Assembly (NCBI RefSeq): GCF_029223485.1
Contig: NZ_JARHTP010000012.1
Coordinates: 124,001-188,000, forward strand
Origin: Streptomyces coacervatus
GTDB taxonomy: Bacteria > Actinomycetota > Actinomycetes > Streptomycetales > Streptomycetaceae
DNA length: 64,000 nucleotides
Direction of reading: 5' to 3'
This document shows, piece after piece, positions 53,601 to 61,168 of the stretch. How positions within the stretch are numbered: position 1 is the stretch's first letter; each line of letters opens with the position of its first letter. The notes under the pieces were generated by a model. The model did no database searches. It was given only the letters and a program-made list of their open reading frames with translations, and was not told where the DNA came from. The position numbers were made by a program, and so were the translations under genes.

Positions 53601-53862
53601 GGGCGAACGGCGTGCGATCCGACAGGACCTCTACCCGGTGATGCTGCTTACGTGCCGCCATCATCGCCGCCACAGCATCCGGCCGCTTCTTGACCTTCTT
53701 CACCGTGGCCGAGTGAGCTTTAGGCGCCGCTTTGGCTGACGCCGGGAAAGCAGCCGCCGTCCCAGCAAAGGTACCGATCAAAGCGGTCGCGACCACGACG
53801 GCCGTCGAGCGTGCCAACGGCAAGCATCTCAGTCGCCTCCTCATGAACCTACGCGCGTGCAT
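47647..53862 (-). CDS. Rhs/YD-repeat polymorphic toxin-like protein
   Basis: A 2,071-residue protein from an ATG at 53862 (GGAGGGG upstream). It has an N-terminal signal or anchor (about 14-40), a domain of beta-sandwich modules including a DNRLRE-like one (about 300-480) and fibronectin-like repeats, then a long RHS/YD core. The core ends in GYNPYLGRFDQRDPVPGGSA and NAYDFADQNPVNNSDISG (about 1930-1950), the hallmark junction. The variable C-terminus (about 1952-2071) is Cys-rich with a hydrophobic Gly/Ala middle (STAAVGAAVGALLGLAM and FIAGYFGYMTSAII), which suggests a membrane-acting toxin; no toxin family was recognised. Next gene is the candidate immunity. Confidence 0.9.
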   Translation of the reverse strand: MHARRFMRRRLRCLPLARSTAVVVATALIGTFAGTAAAFPASAKAAPKAHSATVKKVKKRPDAVAAMMAARKQHHRVEVLSDRTPFAQTFANPNGTMTYQASAEPRWVKKSGSWVPVDPTLVKNRDGSWAPKAAESGLKLSGGGNTTLATMDSRAGSLSLSWPSKLPAPKASGASATYPNVLPGVDLVLTAKAAGSFEEVLVVKNRAAAANKALTHLTLGMSASKGLTAKSDKHGNVKVKTAKGSTVFKSPAPTAWDSTVGKADPTKSTVVHPGQGAHRAAVGVSIAHHGEHLKIPSSFLSASATKYPVFVDPSYTVGPTWLSFVEVQSAYPTASDWYWTFDGNMSVGYDGSGIDRSYYSFGLPGDAYGATSKVLSATVTAEVTKTDMATSASHSVNLYSTGSISNATTWNNQPTQLAGPATATFTTSSTAPDTNVSWDVGSYVESILTDSTYTGQFTAGLVNQNETNTNGFVAFSQNPTFTLTYDHTPWPVGTTSFTPDNPASNGKQYSSSATPTFSASTTDADSDPLQYQFQVLSGSSVVASGASSFVASGATGTWTPTSASALANGDYSFKVRAYDGTEYSSWSAATAFTVDVETPAKPGISCSGYTTGAWHTLISGGTTCTLSDTSSYVEGYSYGLRHGSDPVTWKWTTGSQVTINPTAAGLYTLEVSMVDDAGVQSDPATYTFGVGSSAMLSPADGSQTSAGILLQAAAPDGYTKVTFKYRLGTSGSFQDVPSETTFDCGCSNVWPIATVSNAEGVQSPYLTWKVTESLSDDGPIQLKAVFTNDSGSTTVTTDPVTTTLDRLGSGVDFGTTTVGPVTVGLQSGNGAVSATDVSIATYGSGLGVSRTFNSLNPHTNSIFGPGWTSSLPVAGTSASWSSITDKGSYALLTGSDGSTLAFDAGSTTGGVTSYMPLGSAAASGLTLTKNSAGFTLSDSTGTQVVLKTPAGGTSGQYLPSTVTQPGSSRSTGYIYDPSSSSSTYGKLMLVVAPDAAVSQSSTAACPYPATSSSWSTGCRGLKLNYDSTTGNVSEIDFLTSDGTDLTSTAVAKYSYDSSGRLVAEWDPRTSPDLKTTYTYDETTGDADLGRLTQISPAQSTPGSLAPWVLAYNDTASSRDYGKLAYVSRTHNTANGGLTAKSVIAYSVPLTVSAGGPADMDASTVATWGQSDIPTSAVAVFPPDHAPTSTPPSDWTYAQIYYYDADGREVNTASYINGWKINTTEYDSYGNDVRELTAANRATALAAGANSAGVARQLDTETVYSADGTQPLDSYGPAHQANAAGDRQLIRTHTHQVYDEGAPNNDQDANGNPYDLVTTQTVSASLGTAVPGNGDVDARTTRYKYDNGSDNEGWTLRTPLQTVTDPGTGHLNITKTVAFNEDSSLYGGEPLQIASSQPSDTAGTAAGTTKTIYYTAGTNSVDGACGNQPVWADLICKTKPAAQPNTSGLASLPVTTYTYNVYLQPLTKTETYTEADGTTATRTTTTTYDAAGRTTRSAVSTTGTGMGSAVAPAKTVYSSTTGLPTDLQSLDSSGNATADLATAYDDFGDPSSYTDATGRVTNYSYDLAERVISRSNSGDTTTYAYNGGSVHDGSLTSETDAQAGNFGAAYGADGNLVTETYPGGTTATYTFDATGTATSLTYTNSNWSGSLTDSVQTNDAGDWTSRSELSNTKTYSYDAADRLTAVADTQSGQCTTRAYGYEADSNRTKLTTSAPKADGTCQTSTSSIENHAYDAADRITDAGFTYDTLGDITTTPSADAGGSGDLTAGYYANGMLASQTQAGNTSSWTLDPTGTRVSTTTVASSGITFTNDFANQSDKPDLITASNGAWTRNVLGPDDHLAATVTASGVSLQLMDLHGDLMATEDLASNSVASTSTYTEFGMVEAGPAASYGWAAGAQRESTGQAGQILMGVRGYNPYLGRFDQRDPVPGGSANAYDFADQNPVNNSDISGRWTFPHGHATCGYVTCTFYLSHWGSNHLYNLMADWGWSTAAVGAAVGALLGLAMCEGNAYCATFIAGYFGYMTSAIIDAADRAHNHHICFAMKTTFPQWHAIGILFFPLYPESVGGRNCW

Positions 53863-54338
53863 GACACCCCTCCGCACTAAGCCCTTACAGAAATCACACA
53901 AGCGCGGAGATCATGACAGACGGCCGAGGGGCGGAAAGAGGCCTCGCCAGGCTCAGGCGGCACCGGCGGCCACACAGCCTCTCAGCAGGCAAGACGCCAG
54001 CCGAGGACCGATAGCCCAGGGTAACTTCAGGCGCGGCAATGCCCGATATGCACCCTGCCCTCGTCTCGAAATGACGCACAGTCAGCGAAACCTGCACCCT
54101 CAGTCGAGGGGGAACGGATACGAAACCATTGCAGAACTTTTAGAGGATAGGTCAACGAAAGGGTACGAAGGCATCACTTATGGCTTGACGTAGCAAACAT
54201 CCTTATAGCGATCCTTTTCAACTGGCTGCCTGATCGGGTGCCTTCGCGTATCGCACAGAAGTACCCGGAGAACAGGCGAGGCTCCCGAGCGATCGAGTGC
54301 GATGCCTGAAGCCGTAACTCGTCTGCCAGGAAGCCTCG
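53863..54338. other. Upstream region of the Rhs operon
   Basis: About 480 bp without a credible gene. It should hold the rhs promoter on the reverse strand. It is less GC-rich in its middle (54120-54220). No operator palindrome was seen. Confidence 0.4.
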
Positions 54339-54960
54339 TTGACCGTCTACCATGCCGCACGCAAACTGCCCCATGCCCTCGTCGAACTGGTCGCCATGCT
54401 CATCGTCACCGTTGATGGTGACCCGAACTGCAGGCTCCGTCCGCACCAACGCGCCCTGGTCGCGCTGGCGTACCTGCACAAGCACGAGACGCCGGCCCCG
54501 CTCGCCGCCGGCTTCCGGATCAGCGTGGGCACCACCCACGCCTACGTGCACGACGTCGTCAACCTGCTCGCCCGCCACGCACCCACGCTCGCCGAGGCGA
54601 TGCGCGAGGCCGACCCGGGCTTCCTACTGCCGGACGGGCCGGTCACCAAAAGCGACAAGCTAAACGACGGCACCACGGACTACAGCGGCAAGAAGAAGTG
54701 CCACGGCGTGAACATCCAGGCCGTCACTGCCCAGGACGGGGGCTCGTGTGGTTCTCGCCCGCGTGGCCCGGCCGGGCCACGACCTGACCGCCGCCCGCGA
54801 ACAGGGCATCATCGCCACCTGCGCAGCACGGGGCATCGCAGTCCTGGCCGACAAGGCGTATGCCGGAGCCGAGGGCACGGTCGAAGCACCGAGCAAGGCT
54901 CAAGCGAGCTGCGGACTCCCGGACAAACATAAGCAGTTCAACAAGGTCCATCCCCGTCTC
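54339..54960 (+). pseudogene. IS5-related transposase relic
   Basis: The forward frame encodes the HTH start of an IS5-type transposase (LRPHQRALVALAYLHKHET, GTTHAYVHDVVNLLA) and YSGKKKCHGVNIQAVTAQDG. A frameshift near 54735 leads into another frame with ARPGHDLTAAREQGIIATCA and RGIAVLADKAYAGAEG, the DDE catalytic part. Neither frame holds the final glutamate block, so the gene is broken. Confidence 0.78.
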
Positions 54961-55086
54961 CGGGCCATCACGTCGGGACATGGTCCGGTCGCCGGCGCCC
55001 CTCGGCCTCACGTGTTCCCGCCGATCGCGAGAACGACGGAACCCTGGCACGAGCGTCACCAACGTCATGGCCAGCAACACCTAGAG

Positions 55087-55377
55087 TTAACTCGCGCCGT
55101 TATCCGAAACAGATTCCACGATGACAGTGCCCGTCAAGACAGAGTATTTCCCGTTTTGTTCCTCAGACCAAGCCCAAGTACCGACGGGACTCCAGCCCAG
55201 TTGCTTCAATGCAGCCGCGCGCCGAGGGCTGCTTGGAGGAAGTCGCTCACGTTCGAAGGTGTAGGACGCCCCAAGCGAGACCTTGACTAGCCAGCAACCC
55301 GACGCTCGGTCGAAATAGGTGTAGGCAACTGAAGTGGCCTCGGCACTCAAGCCCTTGCCCCAATCATCGATCTTCAT
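55087..55377 (-). CDS. Small hypothetical protein
   Basis: A 96-residue protein (MKIDDWGKGLSAEATSVAY, then DRASGCWLVKVSLGASYTF). It looks like a compact alpha/beta protein but has no known family. It lies between transposase relics, near the Rhs locus, so it could be an orphan immunity-type protein. The evidence for this is only composition and position. Confidence 0.45.
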   Translation of the reverse strand: MKIDDWGKGLSAEATSVAYTYFDRASGCWLVKVSLGASYTFERERLPPSSPRRAAALKQLGWSPVGTWAWSEEQNGKYSVLTGTVIVESVSDNGAS

Positions 55378-55913
55378 AAAATCTTCGTCTATGCTCCAGC
55401 CAGACTTCTGTATTTCTGCTGGTCAACGGCCTGCCGGTGGGGAGTCTAGCGGGGGTTTGACGTACGCGGGCCGGACTTGGCCCGGCTGTGCCACCGACTG
55501 GTGCCCGCGCCGCATGTAGTGACAGTGCAACGAGCAGTCCGTTGTTGTGATCCACGATGCACCAACGAATGCTTGGGACCTGGAACTCGAAGAACTCTTC
55601 CTGCGGACCTGAGCCCGCTTCTCCCGGGTGAAGGACGACGCCGGATGCGGGGCTGTGTCCGCGGGCTGCTTGGCCTCGGTGTGCCGAGGAATAGCTGGCA
55701 GCTCGCAGCGTACGCAGGCCCCCACGGTTTGCGGCACCCGCTCTCCCGCAGCCGGTGGGACTCCGATGGCCTGCGCCACGGCACCAGCCGCACTCCGACC
55801 GGCGATCCCACCCCGAACCGGCTCTCCTCTTTCTTCGTCGGCTGCCCGAGGCATCCGCTGGTTCGGCGTCCCCCGGTTCGACCCCGGGGTCGGGCTCCAT
55901 GACCGCCTCTCCG
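55378..55913. other. Gene-poor stretch next to the IS element
   Basis: Overlapping Arg/Pro-rich open frames only. One reverse segment (QEEFFEFQVPSIRWCIVDHN, about 55500-55600) has protein-like composition and may be a relic. A sequence CCCCGGTTCGACCCCGGGG at about 55872 resembles a tRNA T-arm but has no cloverleaf around it. Confidence 0.35.
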
Positions 55914-55916
55914 CTA

Positions 55917-55937
55917 GGTCGTGTCTCTCAACTTCGT
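55917..55937 (+). repeat. Left terminal inverted repeat
   Basis: GGTCGTGTCTCTCAACTTCG begins right after CTAG. It contains the stop codon of the transposase on the reverse strand. It pairs with the right repeat with two mismatches. Confidence 0.85.
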
Positions 55938-56845
55938 AGCCAGGTGATGACGGCCGCCAGTACGGCTGCAGAGCGATAGACGATCGCGAGTTTGTCGTAA
56001 CGGGTGGCCAGACCTCGCCACTGCTTGAGCAGGTTGAAAGATCGTTCCACGACGTTCCTGCGCTTGTAGGTCTCGGTGTCCAGAGCGCGGGGGCGTCCGC
56101 CGCTGCGGCCCTTTCTCTTGCGGTTGGCCTGCTGATCGGCGCGTTCGGGGATCACCGCGCGGATGCCACGGGCTGCGAGGTCCGCACGGACCTGCTTCGA
56201 GGAGTACGCCTTGTCTGCGAGCAGAGCGTCCGGTGTAGTGCGCGGCCTGCCGCGGTCGAGTCGCGGAACCCGGATGTCGCCCAGAAGGAGGGGAAGGACC
56301 TGCGCGTCGTGGACCTGGCCCGGAGTGACTATGACGGCCAGCGGGCGGCCGTTGCCGTCCACGGCGTGATGGATTTTGGTCGTCAGGCCGCCGCGGGACC
56401 GGCCTATTGCGTGGCCCGCCGGCTCACCCCTGGTGGCAGGGGCTTCGCTCTTGCTGTGGCGGGTGGCGGCGCCGGTGTCCTTCTCCGGCCGGGCCGTGTT
56501 CGTGGCGTGCTGGTGGGCCCGGTTGATCGTCGAGTCCATTGAGACCGTCCAGTCGATCCCGCCGATTGAGTCCGCCTGGGCGGTCAGCTGCGTCAGAACC
56601 GTGTCCCAGGTGCCGTCCGCTGCCCACCTGCGATGACGCTTCCACACGGTCTGCCAGGGCCCGAACGCTTCGCGGGGCAGGTCTCTCCAGGGGATTCCGG
56701 TGCGGTATCGGTAGATGATTCCTTCGATGATGCGGCGGTGATCGGCGAACGGGCGCCCTGCCTTCCCTGCGTTGCGGGGAAGGCAGGGCGCCAGGCGAGC
56801 CCATTGCTCGTCGGTCAGCAGGCGCATGCGCCCGCTCGTGGTCAC
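55928..56845 (-). CDS. IS5-family transposase
   Basis: A 305-residue protein with an N-terminal DUF4096 domain (LLTDEQWARLAPCLP...IPWRDLP) and a DDE_Tnp_1 catalytic part: first Asp in VSMDSTINRAHQHA, second in LLADKAYSSK, and Glu in RRNVVERSFNLLKQWRG. All three catalytic acids are present and the length is normal, so it appears active. The GTG start (56845) overlaps the methyltransferase stop (GTGA); an ATG at 56827 is an alternative. Its stop lies in the left inverted repeat. Confidence 0.93.
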   Translation of the reverse strand: MTTSGRMRLLTDEQWARLAPCLPRNAGKAGRPFADHRRIIEGIIYRYRTGIPWRDLPREAFGPWQTVWKRHRRWAADGTWDTVLTQLTAQADSIGGIDWTVSMDSTINRAHQHATNTARPEKDTGAATRHSKSEAPATRGEPAGHAIGRSRGGLTTKIHHAVDGNGRPLAVIVTPGQVHDAQVLPLLLGDIRVPRLDRGRPRTTPDALLADKAYSSKQVRADLAARGIRAVIPERADQQANRKRKGRSGGRPRALDTETYKRRNVVERSFNLLKQWRGLATRYDKLAIVYRSAAVLAAVITWLRS

Positions 56846-57693
56846 CGAGGCTGGTAGGCGGTGGCCAGCACGGAGACGGTGACCTCATCGGGCAGGAGGC
56901 CGTCATCGGTCAGGTCTGCACGGCTCACGTGGCGTGCGCTCGGCGTCATCGTCACCAGATCCAGGGCATCCAGCCTGGTCAAGGGTGCGGTGTACTCCAC
57001 TTGTTCGGTGACGGTGCCCTCGAAGAATGGGTCCAGTGCCCGGTGCAGGCGCTGTTCCTTGGCCGGGTCGATCGTGACCATCGCAGGCAGCCGGTCACGC
57101 AGCTCGGCCAGGTGCCGCTTGGTGGGACGGACCACGATCAACCGGCCGGTCGGGCGCAGCACGCGGTGGAACTCGGCCGGGTTGCGCGGGGCGAACACGT
57201 CCAGCACGACATCGGCCACCCCATCGGCGAGGGGGAAGGGACGAAAGACGTCCCAGGCCACCGCCGCGGCTCGTTCGTGGGCTCGGGCTGCCGAGCGCAG
57301 TGCACGCACCGAGGTGTCCAGGCCCAGACCACGGGCGCCGGGCAGCCGGTCGAGTACGCCGGCCAGGTAGTAGCCCGTGCCGCATCCCACGTCCACGACC
57401 GTGGCCTGCTCAGCGGCGGCGTCGGCCGCCAGGCGGGCGCCGACGTTGCGGATGGGCGCGTAGGTACCGGTGGACAGGAACCGGTTCCGGGCCTGGACCA
57501 TGGCTGTGTCGTCGCCGCTGGTGGCGCGGGTGCCCGTCAGCAGGCCGGCGTAGCCGTGGCGGGCGATGTCGAAGGTGTGGCCTCCCGGGCAGCGCAGTGC
57601 GCCGCGGACGGGGTGCAGATGGCGCGTGCGGCACGTCGGGCAGCGCAACAGGCCGAGGGAGAGTTCGAGGGCAGGGGGAAGCGACACGGGCAC
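56842..57693 (-). CDS. 23S rRNA methyltransferase, TlrB/RlmA-II-like
   Basis: A 283-residue SAM-dependent methyltransferase, GTG at 57693 with AGGAG upstream. It has an N-terminal zinc ribbon (LRCPTCRTRHL...CPGGHTFDIA), then the Rossmann SAM motif VVDVGCGTGYYLAG and VVLDVFAPRNPAEF (an NPPF-like catalytic loop variant). Proteins of this type methylate N1 of G745/G748 in 23S rRNA; the TlrB branch confers resistance to mycinamicin- and tylosin-type macrolides. It is the first gene of the IS operon and is followed by the transposase with a 4-nt overlap, so it travels with the element as a passenger. Confidence 0.88.
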   Translation of the reverse strand: MPVSLPPALELSLGLLRCPTCRTRHLHPVRGALRCPGGHTFDIARHGYAGLLTGTRATSGDDTAMVQARNRFLSTGTYAPIRNVGARLAADAAAEQATVVDVGCGTGYYLAGVLDRLPGARGLGLDTSVRALRSAARAHERAAAVAWDVFRPFPLADGVADVVLDVFAPRNPAEFHRVLRPTGRLIVVRPTKRHLAELRDRLPAMVTIDPAKEQRLHRALDPFFEGTVTEQVEYTAPLTRLDALDLVTMTPSARHVSRADLTDDGLLPDEVTVSVLATAYQPR

Positions 57694-57928
57694 GAGGCAC
57701 TCCTGGCAACGGTGAAGGGAAGAGACCGTGCCTGCGCGTGCTCGGAGCCTCACTGCCTCCGGAAGAGACGGGCAGCGTCGGGCGCGTGGTTCATGCAGCA
57801 GGCACACCAAGGAGGGCGACGCCGTCCGGCATCGCCCTCAATGTCTTCCGGTCACAGGAAGCAGCAGTGCGGGGTGCTCATGAATGCCACGTCATGTCTA
57901 CGAGCATCCGCGAAGCCCCTCACGCCCC

Positions 57929-57949
57929 AACGGAGTTGGGAGACACGAC
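57929..57949 (-). repeat. Right terminal inverted repeat
   Basis: AACGGAGTTGGGAGACACGAC followed by CTAG. Complementary to the left repeat except at two positions. The promoter of the methyltransferase-transposase operon must lie just inside it. Confidence 0.85.
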
Positions 57950-57953
57950 CTAG

Positions 57954-58336
57954 TCGGTGGTCTCACCCTGACGGGCATCGGCTCCGCCGAGGCGGACAGC
58001 ATCCAGCAGCACATCGCATCACAGACGAGCAACGTCGCCCACGCCGTCAGCGGTGCCTCTGCGGCCTCATCGGGGTGGTACGACTGCAACGAGCGCACCG
58101 GCACCTGGCACGACAAGAACACTGCGGGCGGCTTCTGCAACGGCAAGGGCCCGCACTGGTCCTACCAGACTCACGCCCAGTGCAAGGACGGAACCCTGAA
58201 AAGCGGGGCACGGCGGTGGGCCGGCGACACCCGCTGGTCGTACGCCTACTGCGCTGGGCACCGCGGCCTCCGCCAGGCCTGGGTGAACATGTACTACGAC
58301 GGCCAGTACAGGGCCAAGAGCATGGACATCCTCTGA
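57954..58336 (+). pseudogene. Secreted-protein gene interrupted by the IS element
   Basis: The frame from the right CTAG reads VGGLTLTGIGSAEADSIQQH and then a Cys-containing compact protein (SGWYDCNERTGTWHDKNTAG, WSYAYCAGHRGLRQAW, ending SMDIL). When the element and one CTAG are removed, the left flank supplies ATG-ACC-GCC-TCT-CCG-CTA in the same frame, giving MTASPLVGGLTLTGIGSAEA, a signal-peptide-like start with an AEA cleavage site. So the insertion split a gene for a small exported protein of unknown function. Confidence 0.65.
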
Positions 58337-58473
58337 GCCCTGGCACAGCGTCAGATCCGAGCGGGGGCACGGCCTCCTGACGGAGGCCTGCTCCTGTTCG
58401 ACTTCAAGGTGCGCGACCGCCCAGGGCACATCGGTGACGTCTTACGACGACACCCGCGTCCACATCACCTGAT

Positions 58474-58620
58474 GCCCGGCAGAAGGGCACGCAGTGCACT
58501 GGCAGTAACGAGACGTACAGCCGCATGCTCATCGACGCGGCCGTGACCTCCTGGGGCTTCGCCGACGCTCACATCGGCGACACCCCGTACGAGTTCTCCG
58601 CCACCACGCTCTCGTACTGA
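58474..58620 (+). pseudogene. Short coding relic
   Basis: The forward frame encodes GTQCTGSNETYSRMLIDAAV, then TSWGFADAHIGDTPYEFSAT and a TGA at 58620. It is protein-like but has no start and no known family. Confidence 0.4.
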
Positions 58621-58712
58621 CCTACTCCCTGACAGACGACCGTTCATGACGGGACGTCACGCCAAGGGGCCGGGGTACCGGCCGACGCGAGGGGATCGGC
58701 CGGCACACCGGG

Positions 58713-58743
58713 CCCGTCCGCAGACCGGTGGCCTGCGGACGGG
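58713..58743. terminator. 11-bp perfect hairpin
   Basis: CCCGTCCGCAG, a 9-base loop, CTGCGGACGGG. It lies after the coding relic and before the sigma factor gene. Confidence 0.8.
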
Positions 58744-58998
58744 CCTCGTCTGCCCTCCAGGTGACCGGCTCCCCGCCTGCTTGGGAAGGCGCCGACGGAA
58801 GTCCCCGGGCTCCTTCCCGAGCACGACGGCCGGGCGATGCTGTCGAACTGCCGCGTTCCAGCGCCTCGGCCATCCTCCACCGTGATCAAGGGGCGACCGA
58901 GGAACAGACGGCGCCGGGGTCGTACCTCGACCCGGTGCCTTTTGCCGTCAGCCCACGCCGCGCATCCCTGCCGCCCTCTCACGAAAGGAACTCCACGC

Positions 58999-59565
58999 AT
59001 GAACCGGCGCAAGCACCTTGACGAGGTGCTGGAATTCGAGGAGTACGTCCGTACACGGCATGACACTCTGCTGCGCAGCGCCCGGCGCCTGGTCCCCAAC
59101 CCACTCGACGCTCAGGATCTGCTGCAGACGGCACTCGTACGGATGTACCGCCACTGGGAGGGCATAGCGGACAAGCAGTTCGCGGATGCCTACTTGCGCC
59201 GCATCATGGTCAACACCCGCACGGAGTGGTGGCGAGCCCAGAAGCTGAAGGAGCTCCCCGCAGAGCAGCTGCCGGAGGCGAGCATCGAGGACTGCACCGA
59301 GCAGTGCGCCGACCGCGCGCTGCTCATGGACGTCCTCAAGGTGCTGGCGCCCCAGCAGCGCGCGGTTGTCGTGCTGCGGCACTGGGAGCAGATGACCACG
59401 GAAGAGACGGCCACCGCGCTCGGCATGGCGCCCGGAACCGTCAAGAGCACACTTCACCGGGCGCTCACCCGGCTCCGCGAGGAGCTGGAGGCCCACGGCC
59501 TCGGCACTGAGTCGACGTCAGCCGCTGGTCGTGGCTACGCAGCGGCCGACCGTCAAGGCTACTGA
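58999..59565 (+). CDS. SigE-type ECF RNA polymerase sigma factor
   Basis: A 188-residue protein: sigma region 2 (FEEYVRTRHDTLLRSARRLV, DAQDLLQTALVRMYRHW) and region 4 (VLAPQQRAVVVLRHWEQMTT, ALGMAPGTVKSTLHRAL). ATG has AAAGG upstream. The actinobacterial SigE group often lacks an adjacent anti-sigma gene, and none is seen here. The C-terminus is short and Gly/Ala-rich. Its targets are unknown; one might be the neighbouring Rhs or prophage genes. Confidence 0.92.
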   Translation: MNRRKHLDEVLEFEEYVRTRHDTLLRSARRLVPNPLDAQDLLQTALVRMYRHWEGIADKQFADAYLRRIMVNTRTEWWRAQKLKELPAEQLPEASIEDCTEQCADRALLMDVLKVLAPQQRAVVVLRHWEQMTTEETATALGMAPGTVKSTLHRALTRLREELEAHGLGTESTSAAGRGYAAADRQGY

Positions 59566-60060
59566 CGCGTAATCGCCGTAGCAGCTCGTGGGCCCGGGCG
59601 AATCCGGTGCGATCTGCCGTCTTCGTGGCGGGGCCTCATCTGCGGATGCATCACCTCATGAAAGCCGACGGGCGGCGAAGCACCAGCTCGTGTCAGCGGC
59701 GAGCCGTCGCCCCAGGCCGACCACCGGCAGAAGCCCCGGTTCCCCGAAAAGTCTCGCGGTATGGGCGGATAGGGGCAGAGCACTTGTGCACAAGGTGCTC
59801 TGCCCACGCCTGTCGCCTTCGATGCTGCCTCGCACCCGCGGCCGGGTTTGGGTGCATTGCCCGTTCCGAGTCCGTGGCCGACACAGAGCATGGTGAAGGC
59901 CCCCGAGCATCGGCTAAGTGGGCTACAGAGGCCTTCTACACCACTTCGAGAGTGCGGCTTCAGCCTAACAGTGCCCAGCTCAGGGGTCTCGGCGCTCGAA
60001 TCCGCGGCGGCTGTACATATTCTGCTCTTCCAGGTACGTCATAGTGGGAGGGAGGCCGTC
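59566..60060. other. Intergenic stretch between cargo and phage early region
   Basis: Nearly 500 bp with no credible gene; only Arg/Pro-rich overlapping frames. The last 80 bp (TGTACATATTCTG and nearby) are less GC-rich and may hold the promoter of the following gene. Confidence 0.4.
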
Positions 60061-60624
60061 GTGGCGAAGCCGCTGATCGTGGGCCGTAAGGAGTTCGCGA
60101 AGATCTACAACGTTGCGCCGACGGCGGTCAGCGACCGGTGGATCCCGGCCGGGATCGTCTCCTACGAGGAAGCTGTGATCGTCTCGGGTAAGCCGTACTG
60201 GCCCGGTGGTCTGGCTGTGGACTTCGCGCTGCCGCCGGGTAGTCGCGGCCGGCAGTTGGACGAGTCGCTCCTTGCCCAGTTGGAGGAGGAGCAGCAGGCG
60301 ACGGTCCGCCCGATGAAGAAGGGCGAGCTGCCGCCGCTGGTGGGGCTGCAGGAGTACGCGGCGCTGTTCGGTGTCAGCCAGCATGTGGCGGCGAATGCCC
60401 GCAATCGGGGCGGCGGGATGCTGCCGGCGGAGGATTACCTTCTGGGTGGCTCTCCTGTGTGGCTGTTGTCGACCGTCCTCGAGGGCGCGGAGCACACGAT
60501 GGCGCAGAGTCGTGGCGGCGTGTGGCAGTTGCAGGAGGATGTTGCTGCGGCGTTGCGGGAGGGCCGCTACGAGGGGCCCGGGTCGGCGATCGCCGCGCGA
60601 GGCAAGGCAGCAGCGGGGTCGTAG
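60061..60624 (+). CDS. Phage HTH-type protein
   Basis: A 187-residue protein, GTG after GGGAGGGAGG. It has two similar segments: VGRKEFAKIYNVAPTAVSDRW and VGLQEYAALFGVSQHVAANA, each looking like a winged or plain helix-turn-helix, so a tandem DNA-binding protein of the MerR/excisionase style is likely. It starts the phage early region. It may be a regulator or excisionase. Confidence 0.75.
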   Translation: MAKPLIVGRKEFAKIYNVAPTAVSDRWIPAGIVSYEEAVIVSGKPYWPGGLAVDFALPPGSRGRQLDESLLAQLEEEQQATVRPMKKGELPPLVGLQEYAALFGVSQHVAANARNRGGGMLPAEDYLLGGSPVWLLSTVLEGAEHTMAQSRGGVWQLQEDVAAALREGRYEGPGSAIAARGKAAAGS

Positions 60625-60671
60625 CGTCGTCGCGTCCGCCGGATTCGCTGTCTTGGAGCGGTTCGGCGGAG

Positions 60672-60699
60672 TTGCCCATCCCTCAATACATAGTAGAAT
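60672..60699 (+). promoter_or_regulatory. Putative sigma-70-type promoter
   Basis: TTGCCC and TAGAAT separated by 16 bp, in an unusually AT-rich stretch (60680-60710), 85 bp before the gene at 60784. Confidence 0.5.
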
Positions 60700-60783
60700 T
60701 AACCTCATCCACTAAGGGTGCATGCGTGAGCGGCAGCGACCGCATGCAAAATAGGCTGCGACACATCGAACGAGGAGGGGTAA

Positions 60784-61122
60784 GTGACCGTGCAGCTAGA
60801 GCTGCCCATCGCGGCCATACAGCAACCCGAGAATCCAGGCGGCAAGCTGACGATCCAGGAGCGGTTCGAGGCATTCGACCAGCTCAACCCTTGGATCCTC
60901 AAGCACCTGGAGAGCCTCACCGCCGACTGCGTCGAGCGCGGACTCGGGCGCATCGGCATTGGGATGCTATTCGAGGTCCTGCGCTGGCAGTACGGACTGG
61001 CCACCCGCGGGGAGCCCTGGAAGCTCAACAATGACTTCCGGAGCCGCTACGCGAGACGCCTCATCGACCTGCACCCCGAGTGGTCCCCCCTGTTCGAGAT
61101 CAGGAAGATCCACACGGCCTAG
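60784..61122 (+). CDS. Conserved phage early protein
   Basis: A 112-residue protein, GTG with GAGGAGGGG upstream. It is helical with aromatic motifs (NPWILKHLESLTADCVERG, LFEVLRWQYGLATRGEPWKL, FRSRYARRLIDLHPEW). The family is common in actinophage early regions, with no known function. It lies 46 bp before the recombination ATPase. Confidence 0.75.
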   Translation: MTVQLELPIAAIQQPENPGGKLTIQERFEAFDQLNPWILKHLESLTADCVERGLGRIGIGMLFEVLRWQYGLATRGEPWKLNNDFRSRYARRLIDLHPEWSPLFEIRKIHTA

Positions 61123-61168
61123 AAATAGGCCAGTGTCTACCCTCCTGTGAGTCTCTTGGAGATGTTCT

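Larger units (their letters stand above)
55914..57953. mobile_element. IS5-type element carrying an rRNA methyltransferase passenger
   Basis: Inverted repeats GGTCGTGTCTCtCAACTtCG (left, 55917-) and its near-exact reverse at 57929-57950 (22 of 24 positions alike) bound a 2,032-bp segment. CTAG occurs at both ends (55914-55917 and 57950-57953), a likely 4-bp target duplication of YTAR form used by IS5-group elements. Between the repeats are a full transposase and a TlrB/RlmA-like methyltransferase, both on the reverse strand and overlapping by 4 nt. Confidence 0.87.

Noticed and set aside
51289..53739. 816-codon forward frame opposite the Rhs N-terminal half
   Set aside because: Antisense shadow; the Rhs frame has the signal peptide and known domains.
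55865..55900. CCCCGGTTCGACCCCGGGGTCGGGCT resembling a tRNA 3' end
   Set aside because: T-arm-like pairing is present but no anticodon or D-arm and no matching 5' acceptor strand lies at the right distance.
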